Shown: positions 35,713 through 45,291, counted from the first letter of the stretch. The stretch: 64,000 nt of DNA from Massilia sp. CF038 (GCF_900129765.1 NZ_FQWU01000001.1:434001-498000); one strand, 5' to 3'. Made by a program: numbers and translations. Notes: a model not told the origin generated them from the sequence alone.

Positions 35713-36111
35713 ATGAGTTTGTTGATAACAGTGCCGCCTAATCTGGTGCAATCCATCCGTGCCTTCCGCGTTGTGGAATTGCAGGAGGAAGCTGCACGCC
35801 TGGGGCAGCACTTTTTGTACGCCCATTGTGCCAATACACTGACAAAGCAGCAGGTTTGTGCGCGCATTGGTGAAAGTTTTCATTTCCCTAAACCATCCGC
35901 AAAGAATTTTGATGCCTTGCGCGAAGCGTTGACAGAAACAATCAATAAGTCTGGCACCCAGCCGGGTTTTATCGTCGTGATCGAGCAATTGCCAAATACC
36001 CAGAAATTCGACAAAGAAGCGCGCGAGACCCTGCTCGACGTCTTTCGCGATGCGGCCGATTACTGGGCCGAGAAAAAAGTGCCGTTCCGCGTCTTTTACT
36101 CGTTCGAATAA
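35713..36111 (+). CDS. Barstar-family ribonuclease inhibitor-like protein
   Basis: The protein has 132 residues. The central part LYAHCANTLTKQQVCARIGESFHFPKPSAKNFDALREAL (shown in pieces: CANTLTKQQVCARIG, FHFPKPSAKNFDALREAL) matches the barstar fold with its FP...NFDAL signature. Barstar inhibits the RNase barnase. No barnase-like gene lies nearby, so this is an orphan immunity-type protein or a housekeeping homologue. TGAGGGA precedes the ATG. The next gene is purN. Confidence 0.8.
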   Translation: MSLLITVPPNLVQSIRAFRVVELQEEAARLGQHFLYAHCANTLTKQQVCARIGESFHFPKPSAKNFDALREALTETINKSGTQPGFIVVIEQLPNTQKFDKEARETLLDVFRDAADYWAEKKVPFRVFYSFE

Positions 36112-36155
36112 GCCGGGCAGCGCCTGCTGCACTGCAACATATTTCTCCCCGAATC

Positions 36156-36184
36156 TTGGTCCGGCAAGCGGCACAGGGTACAAT
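36156..36184 (+). promoter_or_regulatory. Sigma70 promoter of purN, near-leaderless
   Basis: TTGGTC (36156-36161), 17 bp and TACAAT (36179-36184). The ATG of purN is 9 bases after the -10, so the transcript would have a leader of at most about two nucleotides, and no ribosome binding site is present. Confidence 0.65.
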
Positions 36185-36192
36185 GCCGCCTT

Positions 36193-36810
36193 ATGAAAAA
36201 GATTGTGATCCTCATTTCCGGGCGTGGCAGCAACATGGAAGCCGTTGTCCATGCCGCCCGCCAGGAGCAATGGCCGGCGCGCATTGTGGCCGTGATCAGC
36301 AACAAGGAAGAGGCGGGCGGACTGGAATTTGCCCGCTCGCATGGAATTGCCACCGCCGTGGTGCCCAACAAGGCTTACGCCAGCCGCGAAGCCTTTGATG
36401 CGGCCTTGCAAGAGGCGATCGACGTCTTTGCGCCGGATCTGGTGGTACTGGCCGGCTTCATGCGCATTCTGACCCCGGGCTTTGTTGCCCATTACGAGGG
36501 GCGCATGCTCAATATTCACCCGTCGCTGCTGCCGCTGTTTCCGGGTTTGCACACGCACCGCCAGGCATTGGCGGCAGGCGTGGCCCGGCATGGCGCTTCC
36601 GTGCATTTTGTCACAGCCGAACTGGACCACGGACCCGTGGTCGACCAGGCGGCTGTCGACGTGATGCCGGGCGACACCGAGGACACACTGGCCGCGCGCG
36701 TGCTGGTGCAGGAGCACCAGTTATACCCACGCGCCATCCGCCTGTTCATCGAGGACCGGCTCAGTATCGACAACGGCCTTGTTCGCATCGCCGAATCAAC
36801 AGCAAGTTAA
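36193..36810 (+). CDS. purN: Phosphoribosylglycinamide formyltransferase 1
   Basis: The protein has 205 residues, near the normal length. It transfers formyl from 10-formyl-THF to GAR in purine synthesis. Motifs: LISGRGSNMEAVV at the start, LAGFMRILTP, NIHPSLLPLFPGLHTH with the catalytic Asn and His, and HFVTAELDHGPVVDQ with the catalytic Asp. The promoter almost touches the start codon. rsmB-like follows 15 bp later. Confidence 0.96.
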   Translation: MKKIVILISGRGSNMEAVVHAARQEQWPARIVAVISNKEEAGGLEFARSHGIATAVVPNKAYASREAFDAALQEAIDVFAPDLVVLAGFMRILTPGFVAHYEGRMLNIHPSLLPLFPGLHTHRQALAAGVARHGASVHFVTAELDHGPVVDQAAVDVMPGDTEDTLAARVLVQEHQLYPRAIRLFIEDRLSIDNGLVRIAESTAS

Positions 36811-36825
36811 TAACCAAGGAATTCC

Positions 36826-38142
36826 ATGAGATTGCCACCAGCGATACTCGGCAATACAGAAGAAGTATTGCGCGAGATCTTGCGTTTTTCGGCCCCGGCC
36901 GATACCACCCTGTCGCGTTACTTCAAGGACCACCCGCGTCTCGGTTCACGCGAGCGCGGCGCCGTTGCCGAAGGCATTTACGCGATCCTGCGCAACAAGT
37001 CCTTCTTCACTGACTTTGCCGAAGCAGGGCAGAGTCCGACCATGCGCCGCCTGACCATTCTGGGTCTGGCCGAAGCCGTGGGCGCGGACTCGCTGGGCGG
37101 CCTGACGGAAGAAGAAACCGCGTTCCTCACGCGCGTCATGGAAATCGACCGCAATCTGATGCCGCCGCAAATGCGTTCGAACATGCCGAAATGGCTGTTC
37201 GACAAATTTGTTGCGCAATATGGCGAAGCGGAAGCGCTGGAACTGGCTTCGGCCCTGAACCAGCCCGCGCCGCTCGATTTGCGCGTCAACTCCATCAAGG
37301 CCACGCGCGACGAAGTGGTCGCCGGCTTGCTGGAAGCGCCCATTGCTGCAGAACCGATGCCGTACGCGCCCCTCGGCCTGCGCGTGCTGAAAAAGCCGGC
37401 ACTGCAAAACCTGCCGCTGTTCAAAAGTGGCGCCATCGAAGTGCAGGACGAAGGCAGCCAGGTGCTGTCCCAGATCGTTGGCGCCAAGCGCGGCGAGATG
37501 GTGGTCGACTTCTGCGCCGGCGCTGGCGGCAAGACGCTGGCGCTGGGCGCATTGATGCGCAACACCGGCCGCCTGTACGCCTTCGACATTTCCGAAAAGC
37601 GCCTGGCCAAGCTGAAACCGCGCCTGGCGCGCAGCGGCTTGTCCAACGTGCATCCGGTGCAGATCGCGCACGAGCGTGATGCCAAGATCAAACGTTTGGC
37701 TGGCAAGATCGACCGCGTGCTGGTCGACGCGCCGTGCAGCGGCCTGGGCACTCTGCGCCGCAATCCGGACGTGAAGTGGCGCCAGAAGATTGATGCCATC
37801 GCTGAAATGCAGGAAAAGCAAGCCTCGATCCTGGCTGGCGCAGCGCGCTTGCTCAAGGGCGGCGGCCGCCTGGTGTACGCCACCTGCAGTCTGCTCAATG
37901 AAGAGAACGACTTCATCGTCGAACAATTCCTGGCGGCGCATCCCGATTTTGAACTGGTGCCCATGCACCAGGTGCTGGCGGAACAAAAAATCGAACTGGA
38001 GATGGGCGACTATCTCAAGCTGCTGCCACACAAGCATCAGACCGACGGCTTCTTTGCCGCTGTCATGCAGCGCAAACCGATGGCCAAGAAAGCGCCAAAG
38101 GACGAAGCTGCTGACGCTGACGAACCTGCCACCGACGAATAA
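36826..38142 (+). CDS. RsmB/NOP-family SAM-dependent rRNA m5C methyltransferase
   Basis: The protein has 438 residues: an N-terminal helical NusB-like region (about 1-130), a linker and a Rossmann methyltransferase domain. Motif I is VDFCAGAGGKTLALG, motif IV is VDAPCSGLGTLRRNPD with one catalytic Cys and motif VI is YATCSLLNEEND with the nucleophile Cys. It methylates a cytosine in rRNA. It might be RsmB or a paralog such as RsmF; motif sequence alone does not decide. The C-terminus has a Lys/Ala/Asp-rich tail. Confidence 0.9.
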   Translation: MRLPPAILGNTEEVLREILRFSAPADTTLSRYFKDHPRLGSRERGAVAEGIYAILRNKSFFTDFAEAGQSPTMRRLTILGLAEAVGADSLGGLTEEETAFLTRVMEIDRNLMPPQMRSNMPKWLFDKFVAQYGEAEALELASALNQPAPLDLRVNSIKATRDEVVAGLLEAPIAAEPMPYAPLGLRVLKKPALQNLPLFKSGAIEVQDEGSQVLSQIVGAKRGEMVVDFCAGAGGKTLALGALMRNTGRLYAFDISEKRLAKLKPRLARSGLSNVHPVQIAHERDAKIKRLAGKIDRVLVDAPCSGLGTLRRNPDVKWRQKIDAIAEMQEKQASILAGAARLLKGGGRLVYATCSLLNEENDFIVEQFLAAHPDFELVPMHQVLAEQKIELEMGDYLKLLPHKHQTDGFFAAVMQRKPMAKKAPKDEAADADEPATDE

Positions 38143-38156
38143 GCGTGCAACTGCCT

Positions 38157-39476
38157 ATGCCACTCTCGAACCTGCTGACCGAATTATTTGAGGATATCGA
38201 CAAGCCAGTCATTCTCTGGCAAGCCGGCATCATTCTTGTTTGTCTGGCAGTCGGTTGGGGATTGGCGCGGCTGTTGCGCACGGCGTTCGCCAGGCCGGAG
38301 GAAGGGTCCAGCAGCGTGGTGCAAGTGGGGGTGGCGCGCTTCAGCTATGTGCTCACGCCCCTGCTGATTGCCGGCTTGCTGGCCATTGCCAAGCTGGTCG
38401 CCCTGCCTTACCTGGGCAACATCAAACTGCTGCGCGTGGCGCTGCCACTAGTCGCCTCGGTGGCCGTAATCCGCACTGTGTTTTATTTGCTGCGGCGCGC
38501 GTTCGCGCGGCGCGGGCCGCTGGGCGCGGCGCTGGTCACGTTCGAAAAAATCATTTCGCTGCTGGTGTGGCTGGCGCTGGCCATGTATCTGACCGGTTTG
38601 TGGGTGGAGGTGCTGCACTATCTGAATACCACCACTCTGCCGATCGGCAAGAACCACGTGTCGCTTGAGGCGATCTTGCAGGGCGCTGTCTCGGTCGTGA
38701 TCCTGGTGATGCTGGCCGTGTGGGCCGGCGCCGCGCTGGAAGAGCGCCTGATGGGCGTGGCCGGTCTGCATCCTTCGCTGCGGGTGGTGATGGCGCGCAT
38801 GGGCAAGTCGATCCTGATCGTGGTGTCGGTGCTGCTCAGTTTGTCGCTGGTGGGCATCGACCTGACCGTGCTGTCGGTGTTTGGCGGCGCGCTGGGCGTC
38901 GGCCTTGGTCTTGGTCTGCAAAAAATCGCCAGCAATTATGTGTCGGGTTTTGTCATTCTGCTCGAACGCAGTCTGGCCATTGGCGACATGATCACGGTCG
39001 ATAAATTCAGCGGCAAGGTCACCCAGATCAATACCCGTTACACCGTCTTGCAAGGCCTGGATGGGACCGAAACCGTGATTCCGAACGAGATGCTTATTTC
39101 TGGTCCTGTGCAGAATTTGTCACTGACCAGCCGGCAAGTTCGGGTTGCCACGCAATTGACGGTGGCCTTCGATACGGACCTGGCCAAATTGATGCCGCAA
39201 ATCGTGGAAGTGTGTCTGGGCGTGGAGCGCGTGCTGCACGATCCCGAACCAGCAGTGGTGCTGAAAAACTTTGGCGCCGATGGGTTTGAACTTGATGTGG
39301 GCATGTGGATTCAGGATCCGGAAAACGGTCGCGGTGGATTGTTGTCGGAAGTGAATCTTGGAATATGGTCCTTGTTGCAACGTGAGGGCGTAAGCTTGCC
39401 ATATCCAACAAGAGACTTGCGTATTGCTGATCCTAAACTATCAACATTGCTTGAAACGATTGCGGCAAAACAGTGA
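38157..39476 (+). CDS. MscS-family mechanosensitive channel
   Basis: The protein has about 439 residues. Several transmembrane helices at the N-terminus precede an MscS pore and beta domain: VFGGALGVGLGLGLQKIASNYVSGFVILLERSL contains the pore helix (read in part as GVGLGLGLQKIASNYVSG), followed by the beta domain and the IPNEMLISGPVQNLS signature. It should open under hypo-osmotic stress. ATG 38157 was taken as start; a GTG at 38145 is an alternative and neither has a clear ribosome binding site. Confidence 0.9.
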   Translation: MPLSNLLTELFEDIDKPVILWQAGIILVCLAVGWGLARLLRTAFARPEEGSSSVVQVGVARFSYVLTPLLIAGLLAIAKLVALPYLGNIKLLRVALPLVASVAVIRTVFYLLRRAFARRGPLGAALVTFEKIISLLVWLALAMYLTGLWVEVLHYLNTTTLPIGKNHVSLEAILQGAVSVVILVMLAVWAGAALEERLMGVAGLHPSLRVVMARMGKSILIVVSVLLSLSLVGIDLTVLSVFGGALGVGLGLGLQKIASNYVSGFVILLERSLAIGDMITVDKFSGKVTQINTRYTVLQGLDGTETVIPNEMLISGPVQNLSLTSRQVRVATQLTVAFDTDLAKLMPQIVEVCLGVERVLHDPEPAVVLKNFGADGFELDVGMWIQDPENGRGGLLSEVNLGIWSLLQREGVSLPYPTRDLRIADPKLSTLLETIAAKQ

Positions 39477-39592
39477 AATGAATCGCTCACGCTGTGCCGC
39501 GTGGCACTAGATCAGCGTAAAATAGAAGGGTTCCTCGGTTCCATTTTTGCATGGCGATCGAGCGCGATTGCAAGCCCTCTATTGGAGTAGTA

Positions 39593-40792
39593 ATGAATTT
39601 GTTAAGTTCGGTTATCGACTTCCTCATCAACGGCATCGTGGGTCTCACCGCGTGGCAAGTCGTAATCTATACCCTGGTCGTTACGCACATCACGATCGCC
39701 AGCGTCACCATTTATTTGCACCGCCATCAAGCGCACCGCGCGCTCGATCTGCACGCCATCCCGAGTCATTTCTTCCGTTTCTGGCTGTGGCTGACCACCG
39801 GCCAGGTCACCAAAGAGTGGGCTGCGATTCACCGCAAGCACCACGCCAAATGCGACACCGAAGAAGATCCGCACAGCCCCGTCACGCGCGGCATTCGCAA
39901 AGTGCTGTTTGAAGGCGCGGAACTGTACCGCGCGGAATCGAAGAACCAGGAAACCATGGACAAGTATGGCCACGGTACGCCGGACGACTGGATCGAACGC
40001 AATCTTTACACCCGTTTCAGCTGGCAAGGCGTGATGGCGCTGCTGGTGGTCAACTTCATGCTGTTTGGCGTGATTGGCGTGACCATCTGGGCCATTCAAA
40101 TGATGTGGATTCCGATTACCGCCGCCGGCATCATCAATGGCATTGGCCACTACTGGGGTTATCGCAATTACGATTGCGCCGATGCGGCCACCAATATCAT
40201 CCCGTTCGGCATTCTGATCGGCGGCGAAGAGCTGCATAATAATCACCACACCTTTGCCACCTCGGCCAAGCTGTCGTCGCAATGGTACGAGTTCGATATT
40301 GGCTACTTCTATATCCGCGTGCTGGAAACTTTCAAGATGGCCAAGGTCAAGAAGCTGGCGCCGAAGCCGGCCTTTGAGGAAGGCAAGACGGTGGCCGATC
40401 TGGACACGCTGCAGTCCGTCATTGCCAACCGCTATGACGTGATGGCCAAGTACGCCAAGTCGTTCAAGCATGCATGGCGCGAAGAAGTGGCGCATCTGAA
40501 GACCAAGGCCGAGCTGGAAGCGCGCTTCCTGAAGTCGTCGCGCAAGCTGCTGCAGCGCGAGCCGGGCAAGCTGGAAGCGTCGCACAAGCAACAGCTGGTG
40601 GAACTCTTCCAGCACAGCAAGGCGTTGGAAACCATGCACCAGATGCGGGTCGAGCTCGGTGCAATCTGGGAACGTTCGCACTTCACGCGCGACCAGTTGC
40701 TGCAACAGTTGCAAGACTGGTGCGCGCGTGCGGAAGCTTCCGGCATCAAGTCGCTGCAAGAGTTTTCGATGCGGCTGCGCAGTTACGCATAA
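39593..40792 (+). CDS. Fatty acid (acyl-CoA) desaturase
   Basis: The protein has 399 residues. Three histidine boxes are intact: HRHQAH (43-48), HRKHH (80-84) and HNNHH (215-219), with membrane segments around them. It introduces a cis double bond into acyl chains using a di-iron centre, so tuning membrane fluidity. The C-terminal about 130 residues (from TVADLDTLQSV) are a helical charged extension. TTGGAG precedes ATG 39593; a longer frame would start in the upstream region. A terminator follows at 40810. Confidence 0.93.
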   Translation: MNLLSSVIDFLINGIVGLTAWQVVIYTLVVTHITIASVTIYLHRHQAHRALDLHAIPSHFFRFWLWLTTGQVTKEWAAIHRKHHAKCDTEEDPHSPVTRGIRKVLFEGAELYRAESKNQETMDKYGHGTPDDWIERNLYTRFSWQGVMALLVVNFMLFGVIGVTIWAIQMMWIPITAAGIINGIGHYWGYRNYDCADAATNIIPFGILIGGEELHNNHHTFATSAKLSSQWYEFDIGYFYIRVLETFKMAKVKKLAPKPAFEEGKTVADLDTLQSVIANRYDVMAKYAKSFKHAWREEVAHLKTKAELEARFLKSSRKLLQREPGKLEASHKQQLVELFQHSKALETMHQMRVELGAIWERSHFTRDQLLQQLQDWCARAEASGIKSLQEFSMRLRSYA

Positions 40793-40809
40793 GCTCAGAT
40801 CGGTTCAAG

Positions 40810-40832
40810 CGGCTCCTTCGGGAGCCGTTTTT
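40810..40832 (+). terminator. Rho-independent terminator after the desaturase
   Basis: CGGCTCC, loop TTCG and GGAGCCG then TTTTT form a 7-bp stem. Confidence 0.9.
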
Positions 40833-40850
40833 GTTTGAAGAGGAAGTGGC

Positions 40851-41321
40851 TTGGAAACGACGTCGATTCTATTTGTTTGTATGGGCAATATCTGCCGGTC
40901 GCCCACGGCCGAAGGCGTATTTCGCGCACTGGCTGCACAGGCCGGTATGGCCGAGCGGCTGCACATCGATTCGGCTGGTACCCACGCTTACCATGTGGGC
41001 AGCAAGCCCGATCCGCGCTCGACCGAGTATGCGGCCCGCCGTGGCATTGACTTGTCGAGCCAGCGTGCGCGCCAGGTGGTGCCGGCCGACTTCGTCCATT
41101 TCGACCGCATCTATGCCATGGACAAGGATAATCTGGAGCGGCTGCGGGTGGCTTGTCCAGCCGAGCACCGCCACAAACTGGGGCTGTTCATGCAGTTTGC
41201 GCAGCACAGCGATGCCGAGGTCGTTCCCGACCCGTACTATGGCGGGGCACAGGGCTTTGATTTGGTGCTCGACTATATCGAGGATGCCTCCTCAGGCTTA
41301 CTCGCTGAACTCGCAGCGTAA
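40851..41321 (+). CDS. Low-molecular-weight protein-tyrosine phosphatase
   Basis: The protein has 156 residues. The active-site loop CMGNICRS starts at Cys10 and the general acid Asp is in VPDPYYGG. The start must be the TTG at 40851: the only in-frame codons before it reach a TGA at 40836, the next ATG would remove the catalytic Cys, and AGAGGAAG lies just upstream. It dephosphorylates tyrosine-phosphorylated proteins, often an exopolysaccharide tyrosine kinase. No kinase gene is adjacent. Confidence 0.94.
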   Translation: METTSILFVCMGNICRSPTAEGVFRALAAQAGMAERLHIDSAGTHAYHVGSKPDPRSTEYAARRGIDLSSQRARQVVPADFVHFDRIYAMDKDNLERLRVACPAEHRHKLGLFMQFAQHSDAEVVPDPYYGGAQGFDLVLDYIEDASSGLLAELAA

Positions 41322-41338
41322 GTCTTCCGTGTAATAAC

Positions 41339-41371
41339 AAAAAAGCCGCGCACTTGCGTGGGCGGCTTTTT
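41339..41371. terminator. Bidirectional Rho-independent terminator
   Basis: AAAAAAGCCGC and GCGGCTTTTT flank a short loop (CGCACTTGCGTGG region), with T-tracts on both strands. It lies between the phosphatase gene and the convergent rpmB-rpmG operon. Confidence 0.85.
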
Positions 41372-41394
41372 CTGGTACAGAACGCGAAGATCGA

Positions 41395-41562
41395 TTACTT
41401 GATCTTGGTTTCTTTGTACATGACGTGCTTACGTGCCTTAGGATCAAACTTCATGATCTCCATTTTGGCAGGCATCGTGCGCTTGTTCTTGTCGGTGGTG
41501 TAGAAGTGACCCGTACCTGCGGTCGATTCCAGCTTGATTTTGTCGCGGCCAGTTTTTGCCAT
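41395..41562 (-). CDS. rpmG: 50S ribosomal protein L33
   Basis: The protein has 55 residues: [20 protein letters not shown] at the start and [10 protein letters not shown] at the end, the normal L33 length and motifs (YTTDKNKR). It lacks the zinc-binding cysteines, so it is the C-minus form. GGGAG precedes ATG 41562. It is cotranscribed with rpmB, 13 bp upstream. Confidence 0.97.
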   Translation of the reverse strand: MAKTGRDKIKLESTAGTGHFYTTDKNKRTMPAKMEIMKFDPKARKHVMYKETKIK

Positions 41563-41575
41563 GATAGCTCCCTAA

Positions 41576-41812
41576 TTAAACTTTTTCGCCACGGGCGCGC
41601 ATGTCAGCCAAAACGGCATCGATGCCGACTTTGTCAATGACGCGCAGACCGGCGTTGGACAGACGCAGGGAGACCCAGCGGTTTTCCGATTCTACATAGA
41701 TACGACGGTTCTGCAGGTTAGGCAGGAAACGACGTTTCGTTTTGTTGTTAGCGTGGGAGACGTTGTTACCAACCATCGGGCCCTTGCCAGTTACTTGGCA
41801 AACACGTGCCAT
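41576..41812 (-). CDS. rpmB: 50S ribosomal protein L28
   Basis: The protein has 78 residues, the normal size. It starts [20 protein letters not shown] and carries [10 protein letters not shown] and [23 protein letters not shown] precedes ATG 41812. First gene of rpmB-rpmG with its promoter at 41853-41882. Confidence 0.97.
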   Translation of the reverse strand: MARVCQVTGKGPMVGNNVSHANNKTKRRFLPNLQNRRIYVESENRWVSLRLSNAGLRVIDKVGIDAVLADMRARGEKV

Positions 41813-41852
41813 AGCGCACTCCTAAGAAAATATCCAAACTTGGAAAAACGAG

Positions 41853-41882
41853 AGTATAGCGCGAAAACAATCAGACAATCAA
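41853..41882 (-). promoter_or_regulatory. Sigma70 promoter of rpmB-rpmG
   Basis: Minus strand: TTGATT (41877-41882), 18 bp and TATACT (41853-41858). The 292-bp region 41813-42104 between rpmB and radC otherwise shows no convincing gene. Confidence 0.6.
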
Positions 41883-42104
41883 TGACTTATGAAAAACAAT
41901 TGTGTCTTATGAATATCTCATCATTTAACAATTGTGTCCTGCAGTTGCCGAAGGGGAACCCGTATGGTCGTGGCGGCGCCCTTACAGCAGAGCGGGAAAT
42001 CAGCATACCCATGGGCGACGGCGCGAGCGACCACGCCACGGGCGCAGCTTGTTTGGACTTGGCTACCTTGCGCTGTGGACCTGGGGCAGTTGACGCGATC
42101 CGCA

Positions 42105-42779
42105 TCACAGCTGGCCGTGCTCGGCAAATGAATGCACATGGGTGCCGGCAACCACAAAATGGTCGAGCACGCGCACGTCAACCAGGGCCAATGCCTGCAC
42201 CAGCGTCCGTGTGAGCAGTAAATCGGCTTCGCTGGGCTCGGGAGAGCCGGACGGATGATTGTGGGCCAGCATCACGCTGGCGGCGTTGCGGGCCAGTGCA
42301 GCCTTGACCACTTCGCGCGGATAAACGCTGGTATGGGTGAGGGTGCCGCGAAACATTTCCTCGCAGGCGAGCAGGCGGTTTTTGACGTCGAGGAACAACA
42401 CGCTGAAGGATTCGTGCGCTTGGCGGCCCAGGTCCAGGCGAAGATAGTCACGCACCGCCTGAGGCGAGCCCAGTGCGCAGCCTTGTTGCAGCTGCTCGCC
42501 GAGCGCGCGCCGGGCCAGCTCCAGTACCGCTTGCAACTGCGCATACTTTGCCGGCCCCAGGCCATGCACGGCTGACATTTGCTGACAATTGGCAGCAAAC
42601 AGCGCTTGCAGCGAGCCAAAGTGGGCGAGCAGGGCGCGTCCCAATTCGACCGCATTCATGCCCCGGACGCCCACGCGCAGGAACAGCGCCAGCAATTCTG
42701 GATCGGACAGGGCGGCTGCGCCGTCCCGGATCAGCCGTTCACGCGGCCGTTGCTGATCCGGCCAGTCCTTGATCGCCAT
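42105..42779 (-). CDS. radC: RadC-family JAMM/JAB protein
   Basis: The protein has 224 residues, the usual RadC size. It has a UPF0758 N-terminus ([23 protein letters not shown]), a helix-hairpin-helix-like part and a JAMM metal motif [14 protein letters not shown]. The original link to DNA repair is weak; the biochemical role is not settled. It stands alone between rpmB and the PEP-CTERM gene. Confidence 0.93.
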   Translation of the reverse strand: MAIKDWPDQQRPRERLIRDGAAALSDPELLALFLRVGVRGMNAVELGRALLAHFGSLQALFAANCQQMSAVHGLGPAKYAQLQAVLELARRALGEQLQQGCALGSPQAVRDYLRLDLGRQAHESFSVLFLDVKNRLLACEEMFRGTLTHTSVYPREVVKAALARNAASVMLAHNHPSGSPEPSEADLLLTRTLVQALALVDVRVLDHFVVAGTHVHSFAEHGQL

Positions 42780-42888
42780 GGGCGCTTCCCTCCCCGATGT
42801 GGTGAGGCAGTATCGGGGATGCTGGCTTGGCGCGTACTGATCCGGCTGCTGTTTTTACAGGGAACCAAACCAGTGTTGCCGGATCAGT

Positions 42889-43626
42889 TCAAATCGACGG
42901 CTTGCTTTCGAGCTTGTCGATGCCTTTTCCCATGCGGCGTGCCGTCAGCGCCATCACGGCAGCCAAACCGAACAGTACCGGTGTCAACGGTTCGGGTATC
43001 TGGGTTGGCGTGCTTGCAGTCATCGAATCGATGCTGCCGTTCACCTGCAATTGGTCGCCGCTTACCAGGTCGACGAAGTTGATCCAAAAATAGGCATACC
43101 GCAGTGTCAGTAATTCGCTGCTGCCTGGGACATGCCCGTCGTGCAATGTCCCCGCTGGGAAGGCCCAGGTAATGCCGATGTGTTTGACAAACCGTGTGTC
43201 GTAATCATAGTTATACATACTGGTGCTGTCGCCGAACCATTGGTCATCGACAAAAAACTCGGCGCCCGACTTGGACTGGGCACCCACGCCGTTTCTGGTG
43301 CTGCGAATGACGGTCCCCGACGTTTCGGCAGGCGCGTTATAGCGCAGGAAAAAGCCGTCCGGTGTGCCGGGGTCTTGTTGCAACGGTCCTAGCGGGGGAT
43401 TGTCGTCATAATAGAAATTGCCCTGGAATACGTCCTGCATTTGCACGAGTGCGCCTGGGAAGGTGCTGCTACTCACTTGCACGACGGAATTTGTCCTCAT
43501 CGTGAACAGCGACATATAGTTGATGCTACCCGTAAACGAAAACGCCACTGGCGTGGCACCTGCCGATGCGGCGGAAATTGGCAAAATACATGCAACGCAC
43601 AGGCGGAGCAATGGCAAAATTTTCAA
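42889..43626 (-). CDS. PEP-CTERM sorting-domain secreted protein
   Basis: The protein has about 245 residues. The start is taken at TTG 43626, giving MKILPLLRLCVACILPIS with a signal peptide and AAGGAA 7 nt upstream; a GTG at 43659 lacks a ribosome binding site. The beta-rich body has no catalytic motif. The C-terminus is IPEPLTPVLFGLAAVMALTARR followed by a 14-residue tail, longer than usual for PEP-CTERM. Function unknown. Confidence 0.8.
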   Translation of the reverse strand: MKILPLLRLCVACILPISAASAGATPVAFSFTGSINYMSLFTMRTNSVVQVSSSTFPGALVQMQDVFQGNFYYDDNPPLGPLQQDPGTPDGFFLRYNAPAETSGTVIRSTRNGVGAQSKSGAEFFVDDQWFGDSTSMYNYDYDTRFVKHIGITWAFPAGTLHDGHVPGSSELLTLRYAYFWINFVDLVSGDQLQVNGSIDSMTASTPTQIPEPLTPVLFGLAAVMALTARRMGKGIDKLESKPSI

Positions 43627-43861
43627 GATGGTTTCCTTAATGGCGGGGTTGAGTTGCACAAAAAGAAATTACTATACTCGCATTCTTTCTTGGGCGAAAT
43701 ACATATTTGTTAGGCATGCTTGCGGTGGGGAACGCATTAGCAGCTGGGGCAGGCCAGCGGCCTGCATTTTGCATCGCATCGCAGGCCGAGCGTCCTGGAT
43801 GGGCGGGGCCGCGCGTCGCCCAACGCGGTACAATATCGGTTTGCACGCTTTCATTTGAACT

Positions 43862-44317
43862 ATGTCCAACGCAACACCTGCCGTCGTTACGCCCTCGGCC
43901 TACCTTACCCTGCATTACCGCCTCGCCACGGCTGACGGTACGGATCTGATCACGACCTTTGCCGGCAACCCGGCCACGCTCATGCTCGGTCAAGGCCAGT
44001 TGGCGCCGTTCCTGGAAGAAGTGCTGCTGGGCATGCCCGAGGGCGACCACCAGACTTTCCACCTGGCGCCAGGCAAGGCCTTTGGCGAGCGCAATCCGGA
44101 ACTGGTACGCGATGTGACACGTGCTACGCTGGAAGAAAATACCGCACCCGGCACGGAATACCGCGTGGGCGACCTGGTCGACTTTGCCGCACCCGGTGGC
44201 GGCCGCTTTGCCGGCGTGCTGCGCGAACTGCGCGCGGACGCTGCCACCTTCGACTTCAACCACCCGCTGGCCGGACAGGCCCTGCAGTTCGAAGTCAAAC
44301 TGATTTCGGTGTTGTAA
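43862..44317 (+). CDS. fkpB: FKBP-type peptidyl-prolyl isomerase, SlpA/FkpB type
   Basis: The protein has 151 residues and is cytoplasmic. The FKBP part ([22 protein letters not shown], shown in part; [13 protein letters not shown]) is interrupted by an IF domain as in SlyD-like proteins ([15 protein letters not shown]). It pairs with ispH directly downstream as in many proteobacteria. TACAAT at 43829 is a likely -10. Confidence 0.92.
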   Translation: MSNATPAVVTPSAYLTLHYRLATADGTDLITTFAGNPATLMLGQGQLAPFLEEVLLGMPEGDHQTFHLAPGKAFGERNPELVRDVTRATLEENTAPGTEYRVGDLVDFAAPGGGRFAGVLRELRADAATFDFNHPLAGQALQFEVKLISVL

Positions 44318-44327
44318 AGGATTAAAT

Positions 44328-45272
44328 ATGAGCGACATTCTCCTGGCCCAGCCGCGCGGTTTCTGCGCCGGCGTCGACCGCGCGATCGAAATCGTCGAGC
44401 GCGCCCTCCAGCAATTTGGTGCACCAATCTATGTGCGGCACGAAATCGTGCACAACGCCTACGTGGTGGAAGACTTGCGCAACAAGGGCGCGATCTTCAT
44501 CGAAGAACTGGAAGATGTTCCTGCCGGCAACACCTTGGTGTTTTCCGCCCACGGCGTATCAAAGGCGGTGCGGGCAGAAGCGGAAGCGCGCGGCCTGACC
44601 ATTTTTGATGCCACCTGTCCACTGGTCACCAAGGTGCACGTGGAAGTGGCCAAGATGCGCCGCCAGGGCTGCGAAATCATCATGATCGGCCACGACGGTC
44701 ACCCGGAAGTTGAAGGCACCATGGGCCAGACCGAAGAAGGCATGCATCTGGTGGAAACCATTGAAGATGTGGCCAAGCTGCAGGTCGCCAATCCGGAGTC
44801 GCTGGCTTATGTGTCGCAAACCACGCTGTCGGTGGACGACACGGCGGACATTATTGCCGCCATCAAGGCCAAGTATCCGAACGTGATCGAGCCGAAGAAG
44901 GGCGACATCTGTTACGCCACCACCAACCGTCAGGAAGCCGTCAAGTTCATGGCGCCCCAGGTCGACGTCGTTATCGTGGTCGGCAGCCCCAACAGTTCGA
45001 ACTCGAACCGCCTGCGCGAAGTGGCGCAGAAGAAGGGCACGCCGGCCTACATGGTCGACAATGCCTCGCAGATCGATCCCCAGTGGCTGGTGGGCATGCT
45101 GCGCATTGGCGTGACGGCCGGCGCCTCGGCCCCGGAAGTGCTGGTCCAGGCTGTTATTGACCGTCTCAAGGAGCTGGGCGCGCGCAGCGTGCGGGCACTG
45201 GAAGGGGTGGAAGAACATGTGACCTTCCCGCTGCCAAAAGGCCTCGATGGCATCAAGGCGGGCACTGTCTAG
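44328..45272 (+). CDS. ispH: 4-hydroxy-3-methylbut-2-enyl diphosphate reductase
   Basis: The protein has 314 residues, the normal IspH length. The last step of the MEP pathway: HMBPP to IPP/DMAPP with a 4Fe-4S cluster held by Cys13 ([12 protein letters not shown]), Cys in DATCPLVTK and Cys in [19 protein letters not shown] and [10 protein letters not shown] carry active-site His and Glu. It follows fkpB by 10 bp. Confidence 0.97.
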   Translation: MSDILLAQPRGFCAGVDRAIEIVERALQQFGAPIYVRHEIVHNAYVVEDLRNKGAIFIEELEDVPAGNTLVFSAHGVSKAVRAEAEARGLTIFDATCPLVTKVHVEVAKMRRQGCEIIMIGHDGHPEVEGTMGQTEEGMHLVETIEDVAKLQVANPESLAYVSQTTLSVDDTADIIAAIKAKYPNVIEPKKGDICYATTNRQEAVKFMAPQVDVVIVVGSPNSSNSNRLREVAQKKGTPAYMVDNASQIDPQWLVGMLRIGVTAGASAPEVLVQAVIDRLKELGARSVRALEGVEEHVTFPLPKGLDGIKAGTV

Positions 45273-45291
45273 TGCAAGTGCTGGTTTGAGG

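Noticed and set aside
41826-42214. Plus-strand frame in the rpmB-radC gap
   Set aside because: It runs into radC antisense, has no ribosome binding site, and crosses the rpmB promoter; composition is not protein-like.
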